This document shows positions 7,367 through 14,944 of a DNA stretch of 64,000 nt, piece by piece. The stretch spans positions 1 to 64,000 of the forward strand of contig NZ_BAYD01000054.1 of assembly GCF_000685075.1 (NCBI RefSeq), in the 5' to 3' direction. The DNA is from Paraburkholderia oxyphila NBRC 105797. Lineage in GTDB: Bacteria; Pseudomonadota; Gammaproteobacteria; Burkholderiales; Burkholderiaceae. The position numbers and the translations under genes were made by a program. Position 1 is the stretch's first letter; every line of letters starts with the position of its first letter. The notes beneath the pieces were generated by a model. That model saw only the letters and a program-made list of their open reading frames with translations. It did not search any database and was not told the DNA's origin.

Positions 7367-9921
7367 GTCACGAACTGATCGACGAAGTGGCGCCGTCCGA
7401 AAGCGCCGCCGCGCCCGCCCAACGGCGCGATACCCACACCCATGCCCGCGGCGAGTCCAGCGTGACCGTATTGCGGCCGCACCAGGAAGCGCGCCCGCAG
7501 CACCTCGAGCGACCCACGCGCGCCGCCAACCGCAAGCCGCGCGTGGCCATCGTGCATGACTGGCTCGTCACCTATGCGGGCGCCGAGCGCGTGCTCGAGC
7601 AGATCATCGACTGCTTCCCCGACGCGGATCTGTTCTCGGTGGTCGATTTCGTCGAGGACAAGGACCGCAAGTTCCTGCGCGGCAAGCGCGCGACGACCTC
7701 GTTCATCCAGCGCCTGCCGAAGGCGCGCACGAAGTACCGCGCGTATCTGCCGTTCATGCCGCTCGCCATCGAGCAGCTCGACGTTTCGGGCTACGACGTG
7801 GTGATTTCGAGCTCGCATGCGGTGGCCAAGGGCGTGCTGACCGGCCCCGACCAGTTTCACATCAGCTACGTGCATTCGCCGATCCGCTACGCGTGGGATC
7901 TCCAGCATCAGTACCTTCAGGAGTCGCAGCTCACGCAGGGGCCGAAGTCGATGCTCGCGCGGCTGATTCTCCACTACATCCGCAACTGGGACGTGCGTAC
8001 GGCCAACTCGGTCGACCAGTTCGTGGCAAATTCGTCGTTCATCGCGCGGCGCATTCACAAGGTGTATCAGCGCGAGGCCGAGGTGGTGTATCCGCCTGTC
8101 GACGTCGACGCGTTCGAGCTCGAGACGCAAAAGGAAGACTTCTATCTGACCGCTTCGCGGCTCGTGCCGTACAAGAAGATCGACCTCATCGTCGAGGCGT
8201 TCTCGCGCATGCCGGAGAAGCGCCTCGTCGTGATCGGTGACGGTCCCGACATGCAGAAGGTGCGCGCGAAGGCGAGCCCGAATGTCGAGGTGATGGGCTA
8301 TCAGCCGTTTTCGGTGCTGCACGATCGCATGCGCCGTGCGAAGGCCTTCGTGTTCGCGGCCGAAGAGGACTTCGGCATTTCGGTCGTGGAAGCGCAGGCG
8401 TGCGGCACGCCCGTGATCGCCTACGGCAAGGGCGGTGCGCTAGAAACCGTGCGCGACTCGGGCTCGCAGCCCACGGGGCTGTTCTTCGAGGAGCAGCGTG
8501 CCGAGTCCATCATCGCGGCGGTCGAGTCGTTCGAGCGCGATCCGGGGCGTTTTCGCGCCGAGGATTGCCGCGCCAACGCGGAGCGTTTTTCCGCGGCGCA
8601 CTTCCGCGAGCAGTTCTTCGCGCGCGTGGCGCGGGCCGTGCCGGCCATCGCCGAGGCGGGGCTGCAGCGCGACAGCGCACCTGAGGCGCGCGCGGGCGAC
8701 GATGACGAAGGCGGGCGAGCGGCGACGCAAGACACGGCACAAGAAGCCCCGCAAGACGCGCCTCGTGTGCTGGCGATCGACCAGAGCGGCATGCTGGGCG
8801 GTGCGGAGCTTTCGCTGCTGGAAGTCGTGAAGGGTCTGCGCGCGCGCATCGAGGTGCTGCTGTTCAACGACGGGCCGTTTCGCGAGGCGCTCGACGCCGC
8901 GGGCGCCCGCGTGGACGTGCTCGACTCGGGCGCGTTGCGCAACGTGCGCCGTGACGGCGGCGCCGTGCCCAAGCTCGGCGTGCTCGCGGGCATTGCCGCG
9001 CTCGTGCGCGAGACGCGCCGCCGTGCACGCGGCGCCGACGTGCTCTACGCCAATACGCAGCGCGCGATGGTGATCGGCGTGCTGGCAGGCAAGCTCGCGC
9101 GCAAGCCGGTGGTCTGGCATCTGCGCGACATCGTGAGCGACGAGCATTTCGGGCGCGTGCAGCGCGCCGTCATCAAGGGTTGCGCGAAACTCGGCCTTGC
9201 GCACGTGATTGCGAACTCGCACGCTTCGGCGCAGGTGTTTGCCGATCTCACGAAGTTCGACGCGCGGCGCATCGACGTCGTGCACAACGGCGTGGACGAG
9301 TCGCCGTTCCGCGCGCTCGCCCGCGTGCCGCAGGCGCAACTGCGCGCGCAGATCGGCCTGCCGCAGGACGCGTTTCTGGTTGGCGCATTCAGCCGCCTCG
9401 CGCGCTGGAAAGGCCAGCACGTGCTGCTCGAAGCGCTCTTGCTCGAGCCGCGCGCGCATGCGGTGTTCGTCGGCGCGCCGCTGTTCGGCGAAGATGCCTA
9501 TGCGCAGGAACTGCGCGATTTCGTTGCCGCGCGGGGTCTCGCGGACCGTGTCCATTTCCTCGGCTTCCGCCACGACATTGCGGCCTGCATGCGCGCGATG
9601 GACGTGGTCGCGCATACCTCCATCACGCCGGAGCCGTTCGGCCGCGTCGTAGTGGAGGGCATGCTCGCGCAGCGGCCCGTGGTGGCCTCGCGCGACGGCG
9701 GCGTGAAAGAGATCGTCGAGCACGGCAAGAGCGGGCTGCTCTGCACGCCGGGCGACGCGCAGGAGCTCGCGAAGACGCTTGCCGCGCTCTGCGATGACGC
9801 GGCGCTGCGCGAGCGTCTCGCGCAAAACGGGCTTGCAGTGGCGCGCGAGCGCTTCGGCAAGGAGCAGTACGTGGAGGCGGTCGGGCGCGTGCTGGATGGC
9901 GTCGTGACGCGCGCGCGATAG
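7363..9921 (+). CDS. bceR: Fused double GT4-family glycosyltransferase, BceR-like
   Basis: An 852-residue protein; the ATG at 7363 overlaps the bceQ stop. The open frame extends further 5', but that part is a shadow of bceQ. Two complete GT-B family 4 units are visible. The first, about residues 60-430, has HDWLVTYAGAERVLEQI, YLTASRLVPYKKIDLIVEAF and EEDFGISVVEAQACGTPVIAY (E-x7-E). The second, about residues 470-850, has QSGMLGGAELSLLEVVKGL, FSRLARWKGQHVLLEAL and EPFGRVVVEGMLAQRPVVAS. They are joined by an acidic, Ala/Gln-rich linker near residues 440-465. Each probably adds one sugar to the lipid-linked repeat unit from the cytoplasmic face; donor specificities are unknown. Confidence 0.88.
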   Translation: MSHELIDEVAPSESAAAPAQRRDTHTHARGESSVTVLRPHQEARPQHLERPTRAANRKPRVAIVHDWLVTYAGAERVLEQIIDCFPDADLFSVVDFVEDKDRKFLRGKRATTSFIQRLPKARTKYRAYLPFMPLAIEQLDVSGYDVVISSSHAVAKGVLTGPDQFHISYVHSPIRYAWDLQHQYLQESQLTQGPKSMLARLILHYIRNWDVRTANSVDQFVANSSFIARRIHKVYQREAEVVYPPVDVDAFELETQKEDFYLTASRLVPYKKIDLIVEAFSRMPEKRLVVIGDGPDMQKVRAKASPNVEVMGYQPFSVLHDRMRRAKAFVFAAEEDFGISVVEAQACGTPVIAYGKGGALETVRDSGSQPTGLFFEEQRAESIIAAVESFERDPGRFRAEDCRANAERFSAAHFREQFFARVARAVPAIAEAGLQRDSAPEARAGDDDEGGRAATQDTAQEAPQDAPRVLAIDQSGMLGGAELSLLEVVKGLRARIEVLLFNDGPFREALDAAGARVDVLDSGALRNVRRDGGAVPKLGVLAGIAALVRETRRRARGADVLYANTQRAMVIGVLAGKLARKPVVWHLRDIVSDEHFGRVQRAVIKGCAKLGLAHVIANSHASAQVFADLTKFDARRIDVVHNGVDESPFRALARVPQAQLRAQIGLPQDAFLVGAFSRLARWKGQHVLLEALLLEPRAHAVFVGAPLFGEDAYAQELRDFVAARGLADRVHFLGFRHDIAACMRAMDVVAHTSITPEPFGRVVVEGMLAQRPVVASRDGGVKEIVEHGKSGLLCTPGDAQELAKTLAALCDDAALRERLAQNGLAVARERFGKEQYVEAVGRVLDGVVTRAR

Positions 9922-9966
9922 AGCCTCAGGGAGAAGCGAGGGGCCGTCGAATCCGGGCGGCGAGGG

Positions 9967-9999
9967 CGGGGCCGTGTGAGAGCGGCCCCGCTATTTTTT
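9967..9999 (+). terminator. Intrinsic terminator after bceR
   Basis: A perfect 8-bp stem, CGGGGCCG (9967-9974) with CGGCCCCG (9983-9990), has an 8-base loop and is followed by CTATTTTTT. It lies 46 bases past the bceR stop and should end the bceP-Q-R transcript. Confidence 0.9.
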
Positions 10000-10054
10000 C
10001 GCGTGTAGCGCGCCACTTTTGGAGGAAGCGCGCTCGCCTGGGAAGACCCGATTG

Positions 10055-10088
10055 AAAAGGGCCGCTATAGCTTTGGCTATAGCGGCCC
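10055..10088 (-). terminator. Intrinsic terminator after bceS
   Basis: A perfect 12-bp stem, GGGCCGCTATAG (10059-10070) with CTATAGCGGCCC (10077-10088), has a 6-base loop. On the minus strand it is followed by TTTTC. It stops bceS transcription before it meets bceR head-on. Confidence 0.88.
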
Positions 10089-10125
10089 GTCTTCACGAAA
10101 CATCGACGCGCAATCTAAACGTTCA

Positions 10126-11286
10126 TCAAGCAGCCCGCTTGCGCAGGCGTGCAGCGACGTTGAGCGCCGGCAGCTCGAAGAGGCGATAGAAGACCCACGC
10201 GACCGGCAGCACGGCGAGCGTGAAGCCGAACGAAGGCCAGATCGAGGTCTGCAGGGCCGAGCGGAACAGCAGCGAGCCGAGCAGCACGAAGAGCGGCAGA
10301 TGGATCAGGTAGAGCGAATAGCTGAAGGCGCCGAGCTTCGAAAACGCCTGCATGAGCACACCGCCGGTTGCGGCCGGCTGCGCGAGCGCCTTCACGAGAT
10401 AGCAGGCGAAGGCGCAGGCCCAGAGCTGGAATGCGCCGTACTGGCCGAAGTGGAACGCCACGCAGCCCGCCACCGCGAAGAGCGCCGCGGCCACGTAAGC
10501 GAAACGGAAGCCTGCCGCGCCGCGCAGGCGCGCTTCCGCAATCCACGCGCCGAGCATCCATGAGAACCAGTACGACGTGAAGACAACGATCTCGTGCCGC
10601 GCGAGCGTGAGCGCCGAAATCACGTTGATGGCGGCGATGCCAGCCAGCACCGCGTTGAATCCGACGCGGCGGCGCACGGCGAACAGCAGGGGATAGAGCA
10701 GGTAGAACTGCACTTCGAGCGAGAGCGTCCACAGCGCGCCGTTGGAGCCGTAGGTCGGGCCCGCCACGCCTTGCAGCGAGAGCAGGTTGACGAGGAACGC
10801 GTGCGGCCCGATGTCGAGAATCTTGTGGCTCACGGGCGTCATCGTGAGGCTGAACGAATCGGCCACGAAGGTGAGCACGAGCGCGGCGAGCAGCACGGGG
10901 TAGATCCGCACGAAGCGGCGCAGCCAGAACTGCCCGGCATCGAGCTGGAAATCGGGGTTCTTCAAGAGGCGCGCCGCGCCGCTGCGGTGAATGCAATAGC
11001 CGCTGATGACGAAAAAGATCGGCACGCCGGCGGAGCCCCACGCAACGGGCAGCGTGAGCCACGCGGCGATCGTGCCGGGGCTCGCGAGGCTCGCGTGGGC
11101 CTGATGGAAGGCGCCCATGCCGATCCAGGTGACCTGGCGGCAATGGAAATACGCCACCAGCAGGGCGGCGAAGCCGCGCAGCGCATCGATCAGGTGATCG
11201 CTGGCGACGGCACCGGCAGGCCGCGCCACGGCGGCGGGCAGGGTAGTGGCTGGCGGCAGGACGGTTTCGAGTGCGGGATCGCTCAT
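10126..11286 (-). CDS. bceS: Acyltransferase family 3 membrane protein, BceS-like
   Basis: A 386-residue acyltransferase 3 family protein. The start at 11286 (MSDPALETV) is preferred over an upstream in-frame ATG, because the upstream part is compositionally unlike the family. The conserved block DHLIDALRGFAALLVAYFH is followed by GVPIFFVISGYCIHRSGAARLL and the SLEVQFYLLYPLLF motif, with about ten membrane helices. It probably adds acyl groups, typically acetyl, to the exopolysaccharide. It is transcribed alone on the minus strand, convergent with bceR and divergent from the 47-codon ORF and bceT. Confidence 0.85.
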   Translation of the reverse strand: MSDPALETVLPPATTLPAAVARPAGAVASDHLIDALRGFAALLVAYFHCRQVTWIGMGAFHQAHASLASPGTIAAWLTLPVAWGSAGVPIFFVISGYCIHRSGAARLLKNPDFQLDAGQFWLRRFVRIYPVLLAALVLTFVADSFSLTMTPVSHKILDIGPHAFLVNLLSLQGVAGPTYGSNGALWTLSLEVQFYLLYPLLFAVRRRVGFNAVLAGIAAINVISALTLARHEIVVFTSYWFSWMLGAWIAEARLRGAAGFRFAYVAAALFAVAGCVAFHFGQYGAFQLWACAFACYLVKALAQPAATGGVLMQAFSKLGAFSYSLYLIHLPLFVLLGSLLFRSALQTSIWPSFGFTLAVLPVAWVFYRLFELPALNVAARLRKRAA

Positions 11287-11531
11287 TGGGGCGTGGCGTG
11301 CGTGATGGTGGGAGGCTACCCGGCGATCATAGGGGGCCTCGCGCGAGGAAATTATGCAAAAGTTTTTCAAAAAATATTCATGGCGCTTATTCGGCTTCAC
11401 TCGGGCCGCATACGAAAAATCCATAGCCGAATCGAAATCGAGAAATAAAACCTTGTAACGAGAAAGCGATTTATTTGTGTGATTTTAAATGCTAATTTGA
11501 TGGGGATCGCCTAAGGTCGATGGAGATTTCG
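11287..11531. promoter_or_regulatory. A+T-rich divergent promoter region upstream of bceS and of the small ORF/bceT
   Basis: This 245-bp spacer is strongly A+T-rich between about 11340 and 11500 (for example TTTTTCAAAAAATATT near 11362). It resembles the bceO/bceP spacer and shares the 11-mer GAAAGCGATTT at 11462-11472. It must hold the bceS promoter and probably one for the small ORF. No specific -10/-35 pair stands out. Confidence 0.55.
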
Positions 11532-11675
11532 ATGAACCTGCATTTGCTGGCCGGCATTGCCGTGCTGTTGATTCTCGTCGCGGTGTCGGCGTATCGCGAG
11601 GCGCTGCGAAACGAGCCTATCCGGCGTTCGCGCACGCAAACGAGTAGCTTGCCGCCCGCCGACGAAGTCGAGTAA
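11532..11675 (+). CDS. Small single-pass membrane protein (47 aa), unknown function
   Basis: An ATG at 11532 opens 47 codons ending in TAA at 11673-11675. GGAG at 11522-11525 is a well-placed ribosome site with six bases between. The peptide starts MNLHLLAGIAVLLILVAVSA, a single strongly hydrophobic N-terminal helix. A short charged cytoplasmic-style tail, rich in Arg then Ser/Pro and ending ADEVE, follows. It lies between the divergent bceS and bceT genes. The good ribosome site plus a clean helix-tail layout argue for a real gene. No family was recognised; an accessory of the polysaccharide machinery is only a positional inference. Confidence 0.55.
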   Translation: MNLHLLAGIAVLLILVAVSAYREALRNEPIRRSRTQTSSLPPADEVE

Positions 11676-11990
11676 ACTGCGCGGTCATGCAATATCTGCC
11701 ATTGCGCCGCGATTGCAAGCCAGCTTGAAATTTGCTTGCTTGACGATCGAAACCGGATCAGGAAATTCATGCCGATTATTCGGGGCGCATGGCAATCAAT
11801 CAGGCAATAATTGCCGCTGGTCTGCTTGACCGTCGCATTCGGAATTTCGTCTCTTTTTTTAGTGGTGGACGGACCCGACCCTTTTGAACACAAAAACTGC
11901 CCAGCAGAAAGACCCAACAGAACCCTCGGGGACGCCGGCTTGCCTTGCTGCGAGACCGTTACTCAAACGATCGAACTGGGAATGAACATC
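11676..11990 (+). other. 315-bp leader region of bceT, no gene seen
   Basis: The frame of bceT stays open back to 11811, but the upstream residues do not resemble GalU-family proteins. The spacer includes a T-run at 11854-11860 (CTCTTTTTTTAG) and TTGACG near 11738, which could be part of a promoter. I could not support an RNA structure or riboswitch. Confidence 0.4.
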
Positions 11991-12881
11991 ATGCTCAAAG
12001 TTACCAAAGCGGTATTTCCTGTTGCGGGCCTCGGTACGCGCTTCTTGCCCGCCACCAAGGCCAGCCCCAAGGAAATGCTGCCGATCGTCGACAAGCCGCT
12101 CATTCAGTACGCGGTGGAAGAGGCGATCGCTGCGGGAATCACCGAAATGATTTTCGTGACCGGCCGCAGCAAGCGCGCGATCGAAGATCATTTCGACAAA
12201 TCGTACGAGATCGAAGCCGAGCTCGAAGCGCGCAACAAGCAGAAGCTGCTCGACCTCGTGCGCAGCATCAAGCCGAGCAACGTGGACTGCTTCTACGTGC
12301 GCCAGGCCGAAGCGCTGGGCCTCGGCCACGCGGTGATGTGCGCCGAAAAGCTCGTGGGCGGCGCGCCGTTCGCCGTCATTCTCGCCGACGACCTGCTCTA
12401 TAGCCCCAAGCCGGTGATGAAGCAGCTCGTGGACACCTTCAACCACTATCACAGCTCGGTGGTGGGCGTGGAAGCGATCGCGCGCGAAAACAGCGCGTCG
12501 TACGGCATCGTGGACGGCCGCGAGTGGGAAGAGGATGTGTTCAAGCTCTCGGGCATCGTGGAAAAGCCCGCGCCGGAAGCCGCGCCGTCCAATCTCGGCG
12601 TGGTGGGCCGCTACGTGCTGATGCCCACGATCTTCAATCACCTGCGCGCGCTGAAGCCCGGCGCGGGTGGCGAGCTTCAGCTCACCGACGCGCTGCAATC
12701 GCTCCTCGCGGAAGAGCAGGTGCTCGCGTATCGCTACATGGGTACGCGCTTCGATTGCGGCAGCAAGATCGGCTATCTGAAGGCCACCGTCGAGTTCGCA
12801 TTGCGCCACCCTGAAGTGAAGGACGAGTTCGAGGCCTATCTGCAGAACCACCTGCCGCAGGCATTGGCCGCGGCGGCCTGA
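11991..12881 (+). CDS. bceT: UTP-glucose-1-phosphate uridylyltransferase, BceT/GalU
   Basis: A 296-residue enzyme making UDP-glucose from UTP and glucose-1-phosphate, the precursor of UDP-glucuronate and UDP-galactose units. The start at 11991 gives the usual beginning MLKVTKAVFPVAGLGTRFLP; an in-frame ATG three codons upstream is possible. The nucleotide-binding signature GLGTRFLPATKASPKEMLPI, the sugar-binding VDKPLIQYAVEEA, the EALGLGHAV segment and the metal site ILADDLL are all present. It is the last gene of the bce-II-like cluster, ended by a strong terminator. A housekeeping galU function is also possible. Confidence 0.92.
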   Translation: MLKVTKAVFPVAGLGTRFLPATKASPKEMLPIVDKPLIQYAVEEAIAAGITEMIFVTGRSKRAIEDHFDKSYEIEAELEARNKQKLLDLVRSIKPSNVDCFYVRQAEALGLGHAVMCAEKLVGGAPFAVILADDLLYSPKPVMKQLVDTFNHYHSSVVGVEAIARENSASYGIVDGREWEEDVFKLSGIVEKPAPEAAPSNLGVVGRYVLMPTIFNHLRALKPGAGGELQLTDALQSLLAEEQVLAYRYMGTRFDCGSKIGYLKATVEFALRHPEVKDEFEAYLQNHLPQALAAAA

Positions 12882-12900
12882 AATTAGCGATCCTTATTGA

Positions 12901-12941
12901 AGCACGCTGTGCGCATGGGCGCCCAGCGTGCTTTTTCTTTT
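12901..12941 (+). terminator. Intrinsic terminator after bceT
   Basis: The 9-bp stem AGCACGCTG (12901-12909) with CAGCGTGCT (12924-12932) is followed by a T-rich tail TTTTCTTTT. It begins 19 bases after the bceT stop and closes the exopolysaccharide cluster. Confidence 0.9.
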
Positions 12942-13170
12942 GGTGCCCACTTGCGCGGATTGCGTGCGGGCATGTGCGTTCGGCCAGCCCCGCGCGATGC
13001 GTGATGCATTGGCAGCGTCGGCATCATCGGCAGGGAAGTGCCGGCTGCGTGTGCCCGCGGGCCAGGCCGATGGCGCAAAGGCGTCGACGACTCGCTCGGC
13101 GCGTGGAACTCGCATAATCGGTTGTGTGTCCGAATGCGAACGACTACGTGCTCATCGAGGAGATCAGGCC

Positions 13171-14820
13171 ATGATCAGGCGTCCCGTAGCAGGCAGTGAA
13201 CACCCGGTGCCGACCGGCGCGCAGTGCGTCGGTGCGTGCGATCCCACGGAACATTTCAACGTCGTCGTGATCGTGCGGCGTCAGGCCGAGCCCGCGTTCC
13301 GCGAGCTGGTCGAGCGCATCGCGTCGGGCGCGCCCGGCGCGCATCCGATCTCGCGCGAGCAATACGACCAGCGCTTCGGTGCGGACGCCGCCGACATCGC
13401 GCGCGTGGAGGCGTTCGCGAAGGCGCACGGCCTGGCGGTCGTGAAGGCCGACCCCAGCGCGCGCCGCGTCGTGCTTTCGGGCACCGTGCAGCAGTACAAC
13501 GCCGCATTCGGCGTGGACTTGCAGCGCTTCGAGCATCAGGTTGGCAAGCTCAAGCAGCACTTTCGCCAGCCCACTGGCCCCGTGCATCTGCCCGACGACC
13601 TGCACGGGATCGTCACCGCGGTCGTCGGCCTCGACAGCCGCGCCAAGGCGCGGGCGCATTTCCGCATCGATTCGACGGCGCTCGCGACAACCCCGGCGAA
13701 AAGCCCGCCGGTTGTCACGGCCACGGGCTCCGGCGGGGCCGTGCACGCGCCGATCCGCGCCGCGCGCGCGGTGAGCCGTTCATTCACGCCGCTGCAACTC
13801 GCCGCGCTCTACGATTTTCCGGCCGGCGACGGCCAGGGCCAATGCATCGCGCTGATCGAAATGGGCGGCGGCTACGCCCAGTCGGACCTCGATGCCTATT
13901 TCAGCGCGCTTGGCGTCTCGCCGCCGCGTGTGGAAGCCGTCTCGGTCGATCAGGCGACCAACGCGCCGAACGGCGACCCCAGTGGACCCGACGGCGAAGT
14001 CACGCTCGACGTGGAGATCGCCGGCGCGCTCGCGCCCGGGGCGCTGATCGCCGTCTACTTCGCGCCGAACAGCGAAGCCGGTTTCGTCGACGCCGTGAGC
14101 GCGGCGCTGCATGACAGCCAGCGCAAGCCATCGGTCATTTCGATCAGCTGGGGCGCGCCCGAATCGGTGTGGTCGCAGCAGACGCTGGGCGCGCTCAACG
14201 ACGCGCTGCAGACCGCTGTGGCGCTGGGCGTGACGGTGTGCTGCGCGGCGGGCGACAGCGGCTCGTCGGACGGCGTGGGCGATGGCGCCGACCATGTCGA
14301 CTTCCCCGCGTCCAGCCCCTATGCGCTCGGCTGCGGCGGCACGCAACTCAGCGCGGCAAACGGCAAGATCGCGCGTGAGACCGTGTGGAGCAGCGGCGAG
14401 AACGGCGCGACCGGCGGCGGCGTGAGCGCGACGTTCGCGCTGCCCGCGTGGCAGCAGGGCTTGAAGGCGGCGCGCAGCAGCGGCGCAGCGGTTGCGCTCG
14501 CGCAGCGCGGCGTGCCCGACGTGGCCGCCGACGCCGACCCGTCCACGGGCTACGAGGTGCACGTCGGCGGGACGGACACCGTGGTGGGCGGCACGAGCGC
14601 CGTCGCGCCGCTGTGGGCCGCGCTGATCGCGCGGATCAACGGGAGCAGCGGCAAGGCGGCGGGCTTCGTCAACGCGAAGCTCTATGCGCAGCCCGGCGCG
14701 TTCAACGACATCACGAGCGGCAACAACGGCGACTACGCGGCCGCGCCCGGCTGGGACGCCTGCACGGGGCTCGGCACGCCCGTGGGCACGAAGGTGGCAG
14801 CCGCGCTTGGCTCGGCGTAG
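13171..14820 (+). CDS. Sedolisin (S53) family acid serine peptidase with propeptide, kumamolisin-like
   Basis: A 549-residue protein. The ATG at 13171 follows GAGGAGA at good spacing; the longer open frame upstream is unlike the family. About 198 N-terminal residues form the sedolisin propeptide (EHFNVVVIVRRQ...). The mature domain opens near FTPLQLAALYDFPAG. Catalytic Glu276 and Asp280 are in GEVTLDVE, oxyanion Asp362 in AAGDSGSS and nucleophile Ser476 in GGTSAVAP. Their spacings (4, 82 and 114) equal those I recall for kumamolisin. A C-terminal calcium site (DITSGNNGDY...GWDACTG) is present. No classical signal peptide is visible. It sits 124 bp ahead of another acid peptidase gene. Confidence 0.9.
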   Translation: MIRRPVAGSEHPVPTGAQCVGACDPTEHFNVVVIVRRQAEPAFRELVERIASGAPGAHPISREQYDQRFGADAADIARVEAFAKAHGLAVVKADPSARRVVLSGTVQQYNAAFGVDLQRFEHQVGKLKQHFRQPTGPVHLPDDLHGIVTAVVGLDSRAKARAHFRIDSTALATTPAKSPPVVTATGSGGAVHAPIRAARAVSRSFTPLQLAALYDFPAGDGQGQCIALIEMGGGYAQSDLDAYFSALGVSPPRVEAVSVDQATNAPNGDPSGPDGEVTLDVEIAGALAPGALIAVYFAPNSEAGFVDAVSAALHDSQRKPSVISISWGAPESVWSQQTLGALNDALQTAVALGVTVCCAAGDSGSSDGVGDGADHVDFPASSPYALGCGGTQLSAANGKIARETVWSSGENGATGGGVSATFALPAWQQGLKAARSSGAAVALAQRGVPDVAADADPSTGYEVHVGGTDTVVGGTSAVAPLWAALIARINGSSGKAAGFVNAKLYAQPGAFNDITSGNNGDYAAAPGWDACTGLGTPVGTKVAAALGSA

Positions 14821-14944
14821 CATCGGGGACCTGCGTGCCGCGTGACGGAACGCGGCGCGCATGCAAAAGTTTTCCTGGTTTCCCAAGCGAAACCGCGTTC
14901 CGGGCGATCGATATACCACGGCGTACCACGAGCAAGGAGACAAG

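Noticed and set aside
11811..11990. Upstream extension of the bceT frame
   Set aside because: The residues do not resemble GalU proteins, and the standard N-terminus begins at 11991.
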